A stretch of 64,000 nucleotides of DNA from JAJFJD01 sp965228695 (GCA_965228695.1 CBDDIB010000002.1:4911856-4975855), one strand, 5' to 3'; positions 52,138-61,274 are shown, numbered from the stretch's first letter. Program-made: numbers and translations. Notes: generated by a model not told the origin, from the letters alone.

Positions 52138-53493
52138 TTACGGGATTATTGGAGACCACGCCGGATCCGACGCTTGGCCGGGCGTGACGACACGGCGAAG
52201 GTTGTGACCCGTCAGATCAACCGAGTACAAATGCACCGCGCCGCCGCCGCCCTGTTTGTTGGTCGGCTCCTGGCGAAAGAACATGATGACCCGGCCGTTC
52301 GGGGCCCAAGTCGGCGATTCCTCCAGGAAACTCTCGCTGAGCAGACGCTCGCCGCTTCCATCGGGCCGCATCACACCGATGAAGAACCGCCCGCCGCTTT
52401 GCTTGGTGAACGCGATCAAGTCGCCGCGCGGCGACCAAACCGGCGTCGCGTAGCGTCCGCGGTTGAAGCTGATCCGGCGCACGTTGCCGCCGCCTGCGCT
52501 CATGACATAAACCTGGGGGCTCCCGCCACGATCGGAATTGAAGACCACGCGCTTGCCATCCGGCGAAAAGCTCGGCGAGGTGTCGATCGCCGGATGCGAG
52601 GTCAGCCGCTTCGATTTCCGCGTCCGCAGATCCATCGTGTAAATGTCCGAGTTGCCGTTCTCGGCATGCGACATGATCACCGAGTTTCCGCTCGGCGCGA
52701 AGCGGGGCGCAAAGGTCATGCCCTTGAACGCACCCAACACCTCCTGACGCCCCGTATCGATGTTGAACAGATAGACACGCGGCGTGTTGTTGAAATAGGA
52801 CAGGTAGGTGATTTCCTGCGCCGACCGCGAGAATCGCGGCGTCAGCACAAGCGATCGTCCGTCGGTCAAATGCCGGTGATTGGCGCCGTCCTGGTCCATG
52901 ATGGCAAGCCGCTTGATGCGCCGGTTCGCCGGGCCGCTTTCGGCGACGTAAACGATGCGCGTGTCGAAATACCCCTCCTCGCCGGTGATCCGTTTGTAGA
53001 TCGCGTCCGCGATGATATGCGCCACGCGCCGCCAATTCTCCCGGCGCGTCGTGTACTGCAGTCCGGCCATCTGAGCCTCGGCGAAGACGTCCCAAAGACG
53101 GAACTCGACCTTCAACCGGCCGTCGCCCTGCACCCGGATCGCGCCGTTCACCAATGCCTGCGCATTGATGACGCGCCAGTCGGCGAAACGCGGTTGCACC
53201 TGAAGCGATGCGGCATCCTGCAGGAATGCCCGCTTGTCGACGGGTTTGAACAGGCCCGACCGTTCCAAATCCGCGGCCACCACGGTTGCGATATCGCGGC
53301 CAACCTGCGTTTCCGTTGATTGCGTGCCGTGGAAATCGGCAACCGCGATCGGAAGCGGCTGCAAATGGCCGCGCGTAATGTCCACCTGCAGCTCGGCGGC
53401 GGCAGGCAGTGCTGTTGTAACAAGGATGATCGACGCGGCAATCGCCATTGCGCGTCGCGCCAGACACAAAAATTTTTCGTCAATCAATAGCAT
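52138..53493 (-). CDS. tolB: Tol-Pal system beta-propeller protein TolB
   Basis: A 451-residue periplasmic protein with a signal sequence (hydrophobic core in MAIAASIILVTTALPAAAE). The N-terminal domain (VDITRGHLQPLPIAVADFHG) is followed by a six-bladed propeller with repeated FSPDGKRVVF-like strands, for example HPAIDTSPSFSPDGKRVVFN and RYATPVWSPRGDLIAFT. It binds Pal and TolA. The start at 53493 shares one base with the tolA stop (TGATG), a coupled arrangement; the frame is open 17 codons further. Confidence 0.96.
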   Translation of the reverse strand: MLLIDEKFLCLARRAMAIAASIILVTTALPAAAELQVDITRGHLQPLPIAVADFHGTQSTETQVGRDIATVVAADLERSGLFKPVDKRAFLQDAASLQVQPRFADWRVINAQALVNGAIRVQGDGRLKVEFRLWDVFAEAQMAGLQYTTRRENWRRVAHIIADAIYKRITGEEGYFDTRIVYVAESGPANRRIKRLAIMDQDGANHRHLTDGRSLVLTPRFSRSAQEITYLSYFNNTPRVYLFNIDTGRQEVLGAFKGMTFAPRFAPSGNSVIMSHAENGNSDIYTMDLRTRKSKRLTSHPAIDTSPSFSPDGKRVVFNSDRGGSPQVYVMSAGGGNVRRISFNRGRYATPVWSPRGDLIAFTKQSGGRFFIGVMRPDGSGERLLSESFLEESPTWAPNGRVIMFFRQEPTNKQGGGGAVHLYSVDLTGHNLRRVVTPGQASDPAWSPIIP

Positions 53494-54482
53494 CAGCGTC
53501 CAACCAATTCTCTCGGATCGAATGTAAGTCGTGTTTCTTTCCAAAGATCATACTTTCCCTGCGGTAACGCGAGCGGCGTGCAGCGCGGGTTCTTGATTGC
53601 CCGGATCACGCTTTCCGCGGCAGCCCGGTAGAAGGGCTCGCGGAACATTCGCGACGTGTCGACGATCTGCGCGGATTGAACCGTTCTGTCCCGGTTGATC
53701 ACCAACCGGACCTCGACGACCAGATTTTCGGCTTCCGGCGCCCCGGCCGGTGGATTCCAACAGCCTTCGATCTGCCGCTTCAGCGCGTCGACCTCGCTCA
53801 TCGACAGCCGTTGATCGAGACGGCTGACCTGTTGCGATTGCGGTTTGGTGCTGCCGTCGTGCTTTTTCAGGGCGTCGGCGATCGATTCGTCGAAGGACTT
53901 TTCGGGTTTCTTCGGCTTGGGCTGCTTCTTCAGCTTTTCGACGGTTTTCAGCACCGAGGCGAAATCGTCCTCCGGCGGCGGCTTGGGTTTGCGCCGCGGC
54001 CTGGGGGGTGCTTTCACGTCGGGCTTCGCCACTTTCTTCGGTTTCGGCGGCTCTTTGGGTTTGGGTTCCGGTTTCGGCTTCGCCACCGGTTTCGGCTCGG
54101 GCTTGGGCTCCGGCTTCACCACCGGCTTGGGTTTGACCTCGGGCTTCTTGGGCTCCGGTTTCTTCGGCTTTTCCGGCAGCGAGACAGCGTCGGGCGGCGG
54201 CGGGGGCGGCGCCGGCGGCTTCGGCAGCGACGCCTGCGGCTTGGGCGGCGGCGGCGCCTTCTTCGGTTTGGGCTTTGATTTCGGTTCGGGTTTGGGTTTC
54301 GCCTTGACGACCGGCTTGGGCGGCGTCGGCGGAATCTTGGTCGCGATATCGGTCACCACGGCCACGTCGATGACCTGCCGCGGCTCGATAACGCGATCCG
54401 GCGCGAAGGACGGCAACCCTATCCATGCCAGCAGGACGACCGCGACATGCAAAACAGTGGATAGGATGAATGGTCCGCGCAT
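53493..54482 (-). CDS. tolA: Tol-Pal system protein TolA
   Basis: A 329-residue inner-membrane protein that transmits proton-motive force from TolQR to TolB/Pal. One N-terminal helix (about 5-22), then a very long Lys-Pro-Glu-rich stretch (about 50-190) dominated by KPKPEP-type units, then a helical linker and the C-terminal TonB/TolA-like domain from about 225 (LSMSEVDALKRQIEGCWNPP, VQSAQIVDTSRMFREPFYRA). The Pro-rich bridge replaces the Ala/Lys-rich helix of E. coli TolA, so it is probably an extended rod. Gene order tolQ-tolR-tolA-tolB is intact. Confidence 0.95.
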   Translation of the reverse strand: MRGPFILSTVLHVAVVLLAWIGLPSFAPDRVIEPRQVIDVAVVTDIATKIPPTPPKPVVKAKPKPEPKSKPKPKKAPPPPKPQASLPKPPAPPPPPPDAVSLPEKPKKPEPKKPEVKPKPVVKPEPKPEPKPVAKPKPEPKPKEPPKPKKVAKPDVKAPPRPRRKPKPPPEDDFASVLKTVEKLKKQPKPKKPEKSFDESIADALKKHDGSTKPQSQQVSRLDQRLSMSEVDALKRQIEGCWNPPAGAPEAENLVVEVRLVINRDRTVQSAQIVDTSRMFREPFYRAAAESVIRAIKNPRCTPLALPQGKYDLWKETRLTFDPRELVGR

Positions 54483-54491
54483 AGCACTCGA

Positions 54492-54953
54492 CTATTTCGA
54501 CTTCGCGTTAACGGGCTTCGGCAATTCCGCCAGCAGCGAAACTTTCTTGAATCCGGCGGAACTGATTTCGCCCATGACCTGCATCACCGTGCCGTATTGG
54601 ATCGCCCTGTCGCCCCGCACGAATATCTTGGTGTCCGGCTTGGCTCCAGTTATGGCGACGAGCCGCGGAATCAACTGTTCCATCTCCACGGCTTTCTGCT
54701 GGATATAGACGACTCCTTCGCCATCGATACTAATAACGAGCGGTTCCTGTGAATCGTTCAATGACGCAGCCTTTGTTTTCGGCAAATCGACCGGTACACC
54801 GACCGACAACAACGGCGCCGTGACCATGAACACAATGAGCAGCACCAACATGACGTCCACGAAGGGCGTTACGTTGATTTCCGACATCGGCCGGCGGCGG
54901 AACTTGCTGTCGCGCCGCGAATAAGAGCCTTGTCCTTGGACGGGACTCGCCAC
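54492..54953 (-). CDS. tolR: Tol-Pal system protein TolR
   Basis: A 153-residue ExbD/TolR protein. The single membrane helix contains the proton-conducting Asp in INVTPFVDVMLVLLIVFMV. The periplasmic domain (DLPKTKAASL, IFVRGDRAIQYGTVMQVM) is of normal length. The N-terminus (GQGSYSRRDSKFRRRPMSE) is slightly extended. The start is GTG, 4 bases after the tolQ stop. It forms the stator with TolQ. Confidence 0.96.
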   Translation of the reverse strand: MASPVQGQGSYSRRDSKFRRRPMSEINVTPFVDVMLVLLIVFMVTAPLLSVGVPVDLPKTKAASLNDSQEPLVISIDGEGVVYIQQKAVEMEQLIPRLVAITGAKPDTKIFVRGDRAIQYGTVMQVMGEISSAGFKKVSLLAELPKPVNAKSK

Positions 54954-54956
54954 GGG

Positions 54957-55688
54957 CTATTCCCCCTCTTCCAATTGCCGCGACAGGATCGCGCTGAACT
55001 CGACCGCGAAGGCCTCCAGGCGGCCGCCGTAACGGCCCAAGTCGTTGGAAATCTTGTTGTAGGCGACCACCGCCGGGATGGCTGCGATCAGGCCCAGCGC
55101 CGTCGCGAACAGCGCCTCGGCGATACCGGGCGCGACCACGGCCAAATTCGTCTGCTTGGTCACCGCGATCGCCTGGAAACTGTTCATGATGCCCCAGACG
55201 GTGCCGAACAGGCCGATGAACGGCGCGGTCGACCCGACCGATGCCAGGAAGATCATGTAGCGTTCGAGACGATCCATCTCGCGGCCGAGCGTCACCTGCA
55301 TCACACGGTCGATCCGCGCCTGCAGGCCGGCGCGCGCCGTCGCCTGCTGCACAAGCCCCTTCGCCGCGGAACGCCGCCATTCGCGCATGGCCGAGGAAAA
55401 CACGGCCGTCATCGGGTCGGATGGCCGTTGCCCGACACGCTCATACAGGTCGTCCAGCGAGCCGCCGGACCAGAAAGCATCTTCGAAGCGCAACGCCCGC
55501 GTTTCCAGGCGACGCAAGCGCCACATCTTGTCCAAGATAATCGCCCACGTCCAAACCGACGCAAGCACCAGGATGCCCATGACCAGTTTCACGATCCAAT
55601 CGGCCCGCAGGAACAGGCTCCAAATCGTCAGGTCATTGGTGCCCGTGGAACCGGCCAAGGCAACCGAGTCAACAATCCCTTGTTCCAT
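54957..55688 (-). CDS. tolQ: Tol-Pal system protein TolQ
   Basis: A 243-residue inner-membrane stator protein with three helices: one near the N-terminus (WIVKLVMGILVLASVWTWAIIL) and two in the C-terminal half (FLASVGSTAPFIGLFGTVWGIM, and ALFATALGLIAAIPAVVAYN). The cytoplasmic loop between helices one and two is typical. It opens the tolQRAB unit and follows ybgC by 12 bases. Confidence 0.97.
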   Translation of the reverse strand: MEQGIVDSVALAGSTGTNDLTIWSLFLRADWIVKLVMGILVLASVWTWAIILDKMWRLRRLETRALRFEDAFWSGGSLDDLYERVGQRPSDPMTAVFSSAMREWRRSAAKGLVQQATARAGLQARIDRVMQVTLGREMDRLERYMIFLASVGSTAPFIGLFGTVWGIMNSFQAIAVTKQTNLAVVAPGIAEALFATALGLIAAIPAVVAYNKISNDLGRYGGRLEAFAVEFSAILSRQLEEGE

Positions 55689-55700
55689 ATCTTTTGCTCG

Positions 55701-56129
55701 CTAACTCCGTTTATTCAGTGTCGCCAAAACCGATCGGATTTCCGCCGGCAGGCGCGCCGGCCGACCGGCCGGACTGAGGCATGCAAGTCGCACCGACATA
55801 TCGGTCAGAAGTTTACCGTCGCGCATGACGCTCTGACGGGCCGACAGCGTCGCGCCGCCGATCCCGGTGATACGCGTATGCACCTCCAGCGCCTCGTCCA
55901 GATGCGCCGGCTTGAAATAGGTAACGGAACAATCCCGGACGGCAAACATCACCTCGTATTTCTTTAATAACGCCGTGTTGTCGGTCCCAAGATGCCGGAG
56001 AAGCTCGCTCCGCGCGCGCTCCGCAAATTTGAGATAGTTCGCGTAATAAACAATCCCGCCCGCGTCTGTATCTTCGTAATAGACCCGAAACGGAAAGACA
56101 TGAACGTCATCCGATACGGCCTCAGCCAT
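55701..56129 (-). CDS. ybgC: Tol-Pal-associated acyl-CoA thioesterase YbgC
   Basis: A 142-residue hot-dog thioesterase of the 4-hydroxybenzoyl-CoA type. The catalytic Asp is in YYEDTDAGGIVYYANYLKFAER, the exact YbgC signature. It hydrolyses short- to long-chain acyl-CoA and is linked genetically to phospholipid metabolism at the Tol complex. ATG at 56129 overlaps the ruvB stop by 8 bases. The frame is open 26 codons upstream without family similarity. Confidence 0.95.
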   Translation of the reverse strand: MAEAVSDDVHVFPFRVYYEDTDAGGIVYYANYLKFAERARSELLRHLGTDNTALLKKYEVMFAVRDCSVTYFKPAHLDEALEVHTRITGIGGATLSARQSVMRDGKLLTDMSVRLACLSPAGRPARLPAEIRSVLATLNKRS

Positions 56130-57189
56130 TACCGGCCTCCGGTATGTCGTCTTCGCCCTCGATGAGTTCAAGTTGCTGTGCCGCCGATTTCGGCGCATCC
56201 AATCCAAGGTAGCGCCAGCCCTGCAACGTCAACATGCGGCCGCGCTGTGTCCGCTGCAGGTATCCCTGCTGGATAAGATACGGCTCGATGACGTCTTCCA
56301 GGACATCGCGCTGGTCCGCGAGCGCCGCCGCCAGCGTTTCCACACCGGCGGGACCGCCTGCGCAATTCACCGCAAGATAGTTCAGATAGCGCCGGTCCAT
56401 CGCGTCGAGCCCGTCCGGATCAACACCGAGACGACTCAAAGCGGCGTCCGCCGCCTTCTGGTCGACATCGCCGTCCCCATCGACCAAGGCGAAATCACGC
56501 ACCCGGCGCAACAGGCGCCCCGCGACGCGCGGCGTTCCGCGGCTCCGCCGGGCAATCTCGCCCGCCCCTTCCGGGGTCAGCGTCATGCCGAGGACGCGCG
56601 CGCCACGCTGCACGACCTTGCACAGGTCTTCTTCGCTGTAGAAGTTCATGCGGAGATGGATACCGAACCGTTCCCGCAGCGGCGTCGTGATCAGCCCCGA
56701 CCGGGTCGTCGCCGCGACGAGCGTGAACGGCGGCAGGTCGATCCGGATGGACCGGGCCGACGGTCCTTCGCCGATGATGAGATCGAGCTGAAAATCCTCC
56801 ATCGCGGGATACAGGATTTCCTCGACCGCGGGATTGAGCCGGTGAATTTCGTCGATGAACAACACGTCATGCGGCTGCAGATTCGTCAGGATCGCCGCGA
56901 GGTCTCCGGCTTTCGCGATAACCGGTCCCGACGTTGCGCGAAAACTGACACCCAGCTCGCGGGCGACAATTTGCGCCAGCGTGGTCTTGCCGAGGCCCGG
57001 CGGCCCATGCAGCAGCGTATGGTCGAGCGCTTCGGACCGCGCCCGCGCCGCCTCGATGAATACGGCCAAATTTTCCCGGACCGTCGGCTGACCGATGAAA
57101 TCGTCCAGGCTTTGCGGCCGGATCGACGCTTCGGACGCGTCCTCCTCGGCGAAGGACGCTTCGACCACACGGTCCGTGTTCGGACTCAC
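56122..57189 (-). CDS. ruvB: Holliday junction helicase RuvB
   Basis: A 355-residue AAA+ motor that drives branch migration with RuvA. Walker A is HGPPGLGKTTLAQ, Walker B VLFIDEIHRLNP, sensor 1 lies in LVAATTRSG, and the arginine finger region is SRGTPRVAGRLLRRVRDF. The C-terminal winged helix has YLIQQGYLQRTQRGRMLT. The GTG start overlaps the ruvA stop as GTGA. Confidence 0.97.
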   Translation of the reverse strand: MSPNTDRVVEASFAEEDASEASIRPQSLDDFIGQPTVRENLAVFIEAARARSEALDHTLLHGPPGLGKTTLAQIVARELGVSFRATSGPVIAKAGDLAAILTNLQPHDVLFIDEIHRLNPAVEEILYPAMEDFQLDLIIGEGPSARSIRIDLPPFTLVAATTRSGLITTPLRERFGIHLRMNFYSEEDLCKVVQRGARVLGMTLTPEGAGEIARRSRGTPRVAGRLLRRVRDFALVDGDGDVDQKAADAALSRLGVDPDGLDAMDRRYLNYLAVNCAGGPAGVETLAAALADQRDVLEDVIEPYLIQQGYLQRTQRGRMLTLQGWRYLGLDAPKSAAQQLELIEGEDDIPEAGNG

Positions 57190-57794
57190 GGCGCCAACTC
57201 CTTCAAGCCTATGCGAATCAAATCATCGGTGGCCGCCGTCTCGCCAAGCGATTGACCCGCCCGCGCCACGGCGCCGAAGGCTTCGGTCCGCGAAAATCCA
57301 AGATTGACCAATGCCGACACCGCTTCCTCGTTCGAAGACCCTTCCACCGCGGCCGGTGCCTGCGCACCCCACGCCGCGGGGCTGAACGTCAATTCACCGA
57401 CTTTGTCCTTCAATTCGGTCACGATCCGCGCCGCCAACTTCGGCCCGACACCGTTCGCCCGCGCGACCGTCGCCTTGTCTTGCGCCGCGACCGCCTGAAA
57501 CAACTCTTCGGTCGAGACGGCGCTAAGGATCGCCAGCGCCACTTTCGCGCCGACGCCTTGAACGCGAGTCAACAACCGGAACCAGGATCGTTCGGCCTCC
57601 TCCAGGAAACCATACAAATGAATGTGATCTTCCCGGACATGCGTTTCCACATGAAATCGCACCGTACCCCCGGGCGCGGGCAGATCGCCGAGGGTCCGCG
57701 ACGAACAGAATACGAGATAGCCGACACCGCCGACATCGACGATCGCGCTATCCTCGCCAAGCGACTCCAACACGCCGCGCAATGACGCAATCAT
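57186..57794 (-). CDS. ruvA: Holliday junction-binding protein RuvA
   Basis: A 202-residue junction-recognition subunit. Domain I is MIASLRGVLESLGEDSAIVDVGGVGYLV. Two helix-hairpin-helix motifs follow (RVQGVGAKVALAILS and ANGVGPKLAARIVTELKD). Domain III at the end binds RuvB (VSALVNLGFSRTEAFGAV). ATG at 57794 overlaps the ruvC stop by 4 bases. The frame is also open further upstream inside ruvC, which is a shadow. Confidence 0.96.
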   Translation of the reverse strand: MIASLRGVLESLGEDSAIVDVGGVGYLVFCSSRTLGDLPAPGGTVRFHVETHVREDHIHLYGFLEEAERSWFRLLTRVQGVGAKVALAILSAVSTEELFQAVAAQDKATVARANGVGPKLAARIVTELKDKVGELTFSPAAWGAQAPAAVEGSSNEEAVSALVNLGFSRTEAFGAVARAGQSLGETAATDDLIRIGLKELAP

Positions 57795-58300
57795 CCCGCC
57801 GCTCCCTGCCGCGATCCCGACCAGACGGCCGAGGTTTCGGCAAAATGCGCATGGCAGATCGCGACCGCGAGCGCATCGGCCGCGTCGGGTCCCGAAATCG
57901 TACATCCCGGCAACAATCGCGACACCATGTGCTGCACTTGATCCTTGTTCGCGTGCCCTGCGCCGACGACCGACTTCTTGATCCGGTTCGCCGAATACTC
58001 GGCCACGGTCAGCCCGGCCAAGGCCGGCACGACCAGAACCACGCCGCGCGCTTCGCCCAGCTTCAGCGTCGACGATGCGTTCTTGTTGACGAATGTTTCT
58101 TCGACCGCCGCTTCGTGCGGCGCATACTGTTCCAAGATTTCCATCAGCCCGTCATGCAAGGCGCGCAGCCGCCAAGCCAGCGGTTCTTTCGGGTCCGGCC
58201 GGACCGCGCCGTCGGCGACATGGGCCAGCCGGTTGCCCGATACGTCGATGATGCCCCATCCCGTGCTCCGCAGGCCGGGATCGAGACCGATCAAACGCAT
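57791..58300 (-). CDS. ruvC: Holliday junction resolvase RuvC
   Basis: A 169-residue nuclease that cuts four-way junctions symmetrically. The four acidic catalytic residues are visible: Asp7 (IGLDPGLRSTGWG), the Glu in AVEETFVNKN, and the two Asp residues of GPDAADALAVAICH. ATG at 58300 matches the family start; a TTG 18 bases upstream is unlikely. It is first of the ruvCAB unit, 14 bases after yebC. Confidence 0.96.
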   Translation of the reverse strand: MRLIGLDPGLRSTGWGIIDVSGNRLAHVADGAVRPDPKEPLAWRLRALHDGLMEILEQYAPHEAAVEETFVNKNASSTLKLGEARGVVLVVPALAGLTVAEYSANRIKKSVVGAGHANKDQVQHMVSRLLPGCTISGPDAADALAVAICHAHFAETSAVWSGSRQGAAG

Positions 58301-58314
58301 GGAAGTTCCGTGTT

Positions 58315-59064
58315 TCAAGCCGTCAACCGTGCCAATGTCTCTTCTTCGATATCGTAATTGGCCGAAACCGTCTGCACGTCGTCGTTATCGTCGAGCGCGT
58401 CCATCAGGCCGAACAGGGTCGATGCTTCCTTGTCGCCGACCGTCACCGTGGTTTGCGGGCGCCACACAAGATTGGCGGACACCGGATCGCCGAATTTGTC
58501 CGCCAGGGCGCCGGCAACCGCGTGCAGATCCTCCGCCGCGCAGGTTATCTCATGCCCGTCGGCGGTGGACTGGACATCTTCGGCGCCGGCCTCGAGGGCG
58601 GCTTCGAACATGCCGTCATCGTCGGCCACGTCCGCCACGTAGCGAATTTCGCCGACCCGGTCGAACATGAAACTGACCGACCCCGACTCCGCCAAGTTGC
58701 CGCCGTTCTTACTGAACGCCGATCGGAGTTCCGATGCCGTGCGGTTTCGGTTGTCGGTAAGCGCTTCCACAATCACCGCGATGCCGCCCGGGCCATAGCC
58801 TTCGTAGCGCATCTCTTCGAAGTTGGAATCGTCGGTCCCGCCCGCGCCCTTCTTGATGGCGCGATCGATGTTGTCCTTCGGCATGTTCGCCGACCGGGCC
58901 GCCGAGATCGCGGACCGCAGCCGCGGGTTCGCGGACGGATCGTCGCCGCCCTGCTTGGCTGCCACGGTGAGCTCGCGCCCGAGTTTCGAGAACAGCTTGG
59001 CGCGCTTTTTGTCCTGCGCACCCTTGCGGTACATGATGTTCTTGAATTGGGAATGACCAGCCAT
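58315..59064 (-). CDS. yebC: YebC/PmpR-family protein
   Basis: A 249-residue protein with the invariant start MAGHSQFKNIMYRKGAQDKKRA, then RLRSAISAARSANMPKDNIDRAIKKG and YEGYGPGGIAVIVEALTDNRNR. The family was long described as transcription regulators, and recent work links members to ribosome stalling at proline-rich motifs. AGGAG lies 3-4 bases before the ATG. Its place before ruvCAB is conserved. Confidence 0.96.
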   Translation of the reverse strand: MAGHSQFKNIMYRKGAQDKKRAKLFSKLGRELTVAAKQGGDDPSANPRLRSAISAARSANMPKDNIDRAIKKGAGGTDDSNFEEMRYEGYGPGGIAVIVEALTDNRNRTASELRSAFSKNGGNLAESGSVSFMFDRVGEIRYVADVADDDGMFEAALEAGAEDVQSTADGHEITCAAEDLHAVAGALADKFGDPVSANLVWRPQTTVTVGDKEASTLFGLMDALDDNDDVQTVSANYDIEEETLARLTA

Positions 59065-59387
59065 TGCTCCTGCGCCCGCCCGGACGCCCTCAAGCCAATG
59101 AGTAATATAGCCGGTCTATACACCACATTTTGTACGCAAATAAACCGCTGATAGCGTCTGTTAACAATCCAATATGGCAAATTTACGGCGTTTCCGGGGA
59201 TTACCGCGACCCGCGCGCGTCGTTGCGGCCGCGTAATCGACGCCAAGCGCGACGCCCTGCAGTCGAAGCGGATTAACGATTTCTTCACCCTGACTTGCGA
59301 TTGATTCGGTCGGTAATTCGGCGACCGGCCCCGGCGCATGCCCGGCGATGCGGTCCCCGCCCCAAGACCCAACGGAAAGGTGCGGCC
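59065..59387. other. Intergenic region between yebC and HPt-like gene
   Basis: A 323-base divergent spacer. Its left half is AT-rich (around 59100-59200) and probably carries the yebC-ruv promoter. The right half is GC-rich and holds a GCGACGCCAAGCGCGACGC-like direct repetition of GCGACGCC. No coding frame looked convincing, and no clear operator was found. Confidence 0.5.
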
Positions 59388-59846
59388 ATGCAACGGCGCA
59401 CGACGCAGAACACGGCTGCGGCACCGTCTCGGAACAATAGCGTCATCAACGCGGATACGTTCAAGCGTGCGGAAGAAGCCGTCAGCAAACTGTCCGAGCA
59501 GTATCGGGACTGGGCGCTCAGCGACATCGAAACGCTGCGCGGTTGTGTCGCGTCCCTTTCCGACGACGCCAAGCGCGATGACGCGATCGCAAAGATTCGA
59601 TCGATTGCCCATGACATGCGCGGCCAGGGCAGTACATTCGGATACCCGTTGATCACACGGGTCGCGCAATCGATTTCCGGGTCGCTCAAGTTGTCGCTGG
59701 ACACCGACGGGCTCGCCGCGGAACTGAGTTCCCATATCGACGCGGTCGCGGCGATCATCGAATCCGAAGCCACCGGCGACGGCGGCGACAAGGGCCGCGA
59801 CATCCTTCGATCCTTGGAAGAGAAGATCGGCCGCCGGGTCGACTAA
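59388..59846 (+). CDS. HPt-like histidine phosphotransfer protein
   Basis: A 152-residue helical protein whose middle resembles an HPt domain. IRSIAHDMRGQGSTFGYPLI fits the H-x-x-[KR]-G-x5-G pattern with the phospho-accepting His at 75. The first 25 residues look disordered. It could relay phosphate in a multistep two-component pathway, but no kinase or receiver gene is adjacent. GGAAAGG lies 7 bases before ATG 59388. Its stop overlaps the convergent YmdB-type gene by 4 bases. Confidence 0.7.
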   Translation: MQRRTTQNTAAAPSRNNSVINADTFKRAEEAVSKLSEQYRDWALSDIETLRGCVASLSDDAKRDDAIAKIRSIAHDMRGQGSTFGYPLITRVAQSISGSLKLSLDTDGLAAELSSHIDAVAAIIESEATGDGGDKGRDILRSLEEKIGRRVD

Positions 59847-60664
59847 CCCACTTCCGGCACAGATCTACTGAGGCGCCCGCCGACGCGAACCGGTTCCACG
59901 CGGGTCGCCAAACCCGTCGCCGGATCCGATTCCACAAAGGTGCCGCACAGGGTCGCATCGCCCGATGCGGGACTGAGCCGTTCTTTCGGAAAACGCCGCT
60001 GAAAATTGCGGATCGACGCGCGCGGTTCCATACCGATGACCGACTCGTAGTCGCCGCACATGCCCGCATCCGTTTGATACGCCGTGCCGCCGCCCAGCAC
60101 CCGTGCATCGGCCGTCGGCACATGCGTGTGCGTTCCGACCACAAGCGTCGCATGCCCGTCCGCGACGATGCCCAACGCGGATTTCTCGCTGGTCGCCTCG
60201 CCGTGAACATCGACGAGGATCGCATCGTAACCTGCGGATTTCGGCGTGCCCTGCGGCAACGCCTTTTCCAATGCGGCAAACGGATCGTCCAGCAGTTCCA
60301 TGAACAAACGGCACATCACGTTGACCACCTTGATCCGCCGTCCGCGACTGTCCTGATAGTCGTGCTCGCCCCGCCCCGGGGTTCCCGCCGGATAGTTCAA
60401 CGGGCGCAGCAGACGGCGATCCTCGTTCAGGACCGGAATGATCTCCGCCTTGTCCCACGTGTGATTGCCGCCGGTGATGACATCCGCACCGGCATCGAAC
60501 AACTCTTTGCAGATCTTTTCGGTGAGGCCGAAGCCGTGCGCCGCATTCTCGCCGTTGACGACCACGAAATCGAGCGCGAGGTCCTTGCGCAATCCGGGCA
60601 GAGCGGCGGTTACCGCATCCCGGCCGCTGCGTCCCACGACGTCGCCGCAAAATAATAGCCGCAT
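59843..60664 (-). CDS. YmdB-type metallophosphoesterase (TIGR00282 family)
   Basis: A 273-residue phosphodiesterase. The dimetal site motifs are in order: CGDVVGRSGRDAV, VVNGENAAHGFGLT, ITGGNHTWDK, VDVHGEATSEK and VGTHTHVPTADARVL. Bacillus YmdB hydrolyses 2',3'- and 3',5'-cyclic nucleotides; activity here is inferred. ATG at 60664 shares its A with the TGA stop of the cyclo-ligase gene, so the pair is coupled. Confidence 0.93.
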   Translation of the reverse strand: MRLLFCGDVVGRSGRDAVTAALPGLRKDLALDFVVVNGENAAHGFGLTEKICKELFDAGADVITGGNHTWDKAEIIPVLNEDRRLLRPLNYPAGTPGRGEHDYQDSRGRRIKVVNVMCRLFMELLDDPFAALEKALPQGTPKSAGYDAILVDVHGEATSEKSALGIVADGHATLVVGTHTHVPTADARVLGGGTAYQTDAGMCGDYESVIGMEPRASIRNFQRRFPKERLSPASGDATLCGTFVESDPATGLATRVEPVRVGGRLSRSVPEVG

Positions 60665-61263
60665 CAGGGCTCCCCTTCGGCCTGGAACGCTTCGCGCGGC
60701 GTCACGATCCAATCCATTGCTTCATCTTGCGGGCCGCGCGGAATCTCGGCGACTTCCTGGTCGGCGAACCCGACCCCGATCGCAAGCAACTCTCCGGCGG
60801 ACCGCAACGCCGCGACCGTCCGGTCATAATAGCCACCGCCATATCCCAGCCGATAGCCGCGCCGATCATATCCGAGGAGCGGCACGATCAACACATCGGG
60901 CTGGACCTCCGGGGCCGATTCGCAGGGATGCTTGGTCCCCAGCGGGCCGTCTTCCAACGCATCGTCAGGCCGCCATTGCCGAAACCGCAAGGGTTGACCG
61001 CGCGCGGCCACGATCGGCATCGCGATACAATGTCCCGATTCCCGCAAGGCCGACAACGCGGGCAGCACATCGATTTCATCGCCCATCGGCAGATATCCCG
61101 CCACCGCCGCCTTATCCGGTATCGATAAAGCCGCCGTCAGGGCATCCCGCAGCGCCGTTCCGGCCTGTCCGGAACGCGCGACGGCCGCTGCCCGGCGCGC
61201 CAGCAACACCTTGCGCAGCGCTTTCTTCTCCTCCTGCAGCGATTGGGGGCTTTTTGGGGTCAC
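60664..61263 (-). CDS. ygfA: 5-formyltetrahydrofolate cyclo-ligase
   Basis: A 199-residue enzyme that turns 5-formyl-THF into 5,10-methenyl-THF with ATP. KKALRKVLLARRAA is the usual start, and the phosphate-binding LLGYDRRGYRLGYGGGYYDR and VGFADQEV are near the end. The GTG start lies about 200 bases after zapA, with the probable 6S RNA between, as in E. coli, where ygfA follows ssrS. Confidence 0.95.
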   Translation of the reverse strand: MTPKSPQSLQEEKKALRKVLLARRAAAVARSGQAGTALRDALTAALSIPDKAAVAGYLPMGDEIDVLPALSALRESGHCIAMPIVAARGQPLRFRQWRPDDALEDGPLGTKHPCESAPEVQPDVLIVPLLGYDRRGYRLGYGGGYYDRTVAALRSAGELLAIGVGFADQEVAEIPRGPQDEAMDWIVTPREAFQAEGEP

Positions 61264-61274
61264 GCGACGGCCGT

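Noticed and set aside
53680..54340. Repetitive stretch in tolA as a possible mobile or satellite repeat
   Set aside because: It encodes the Lys-Pro-Glu-rich linker in frame; the repetition follows from the amino-acid bias.
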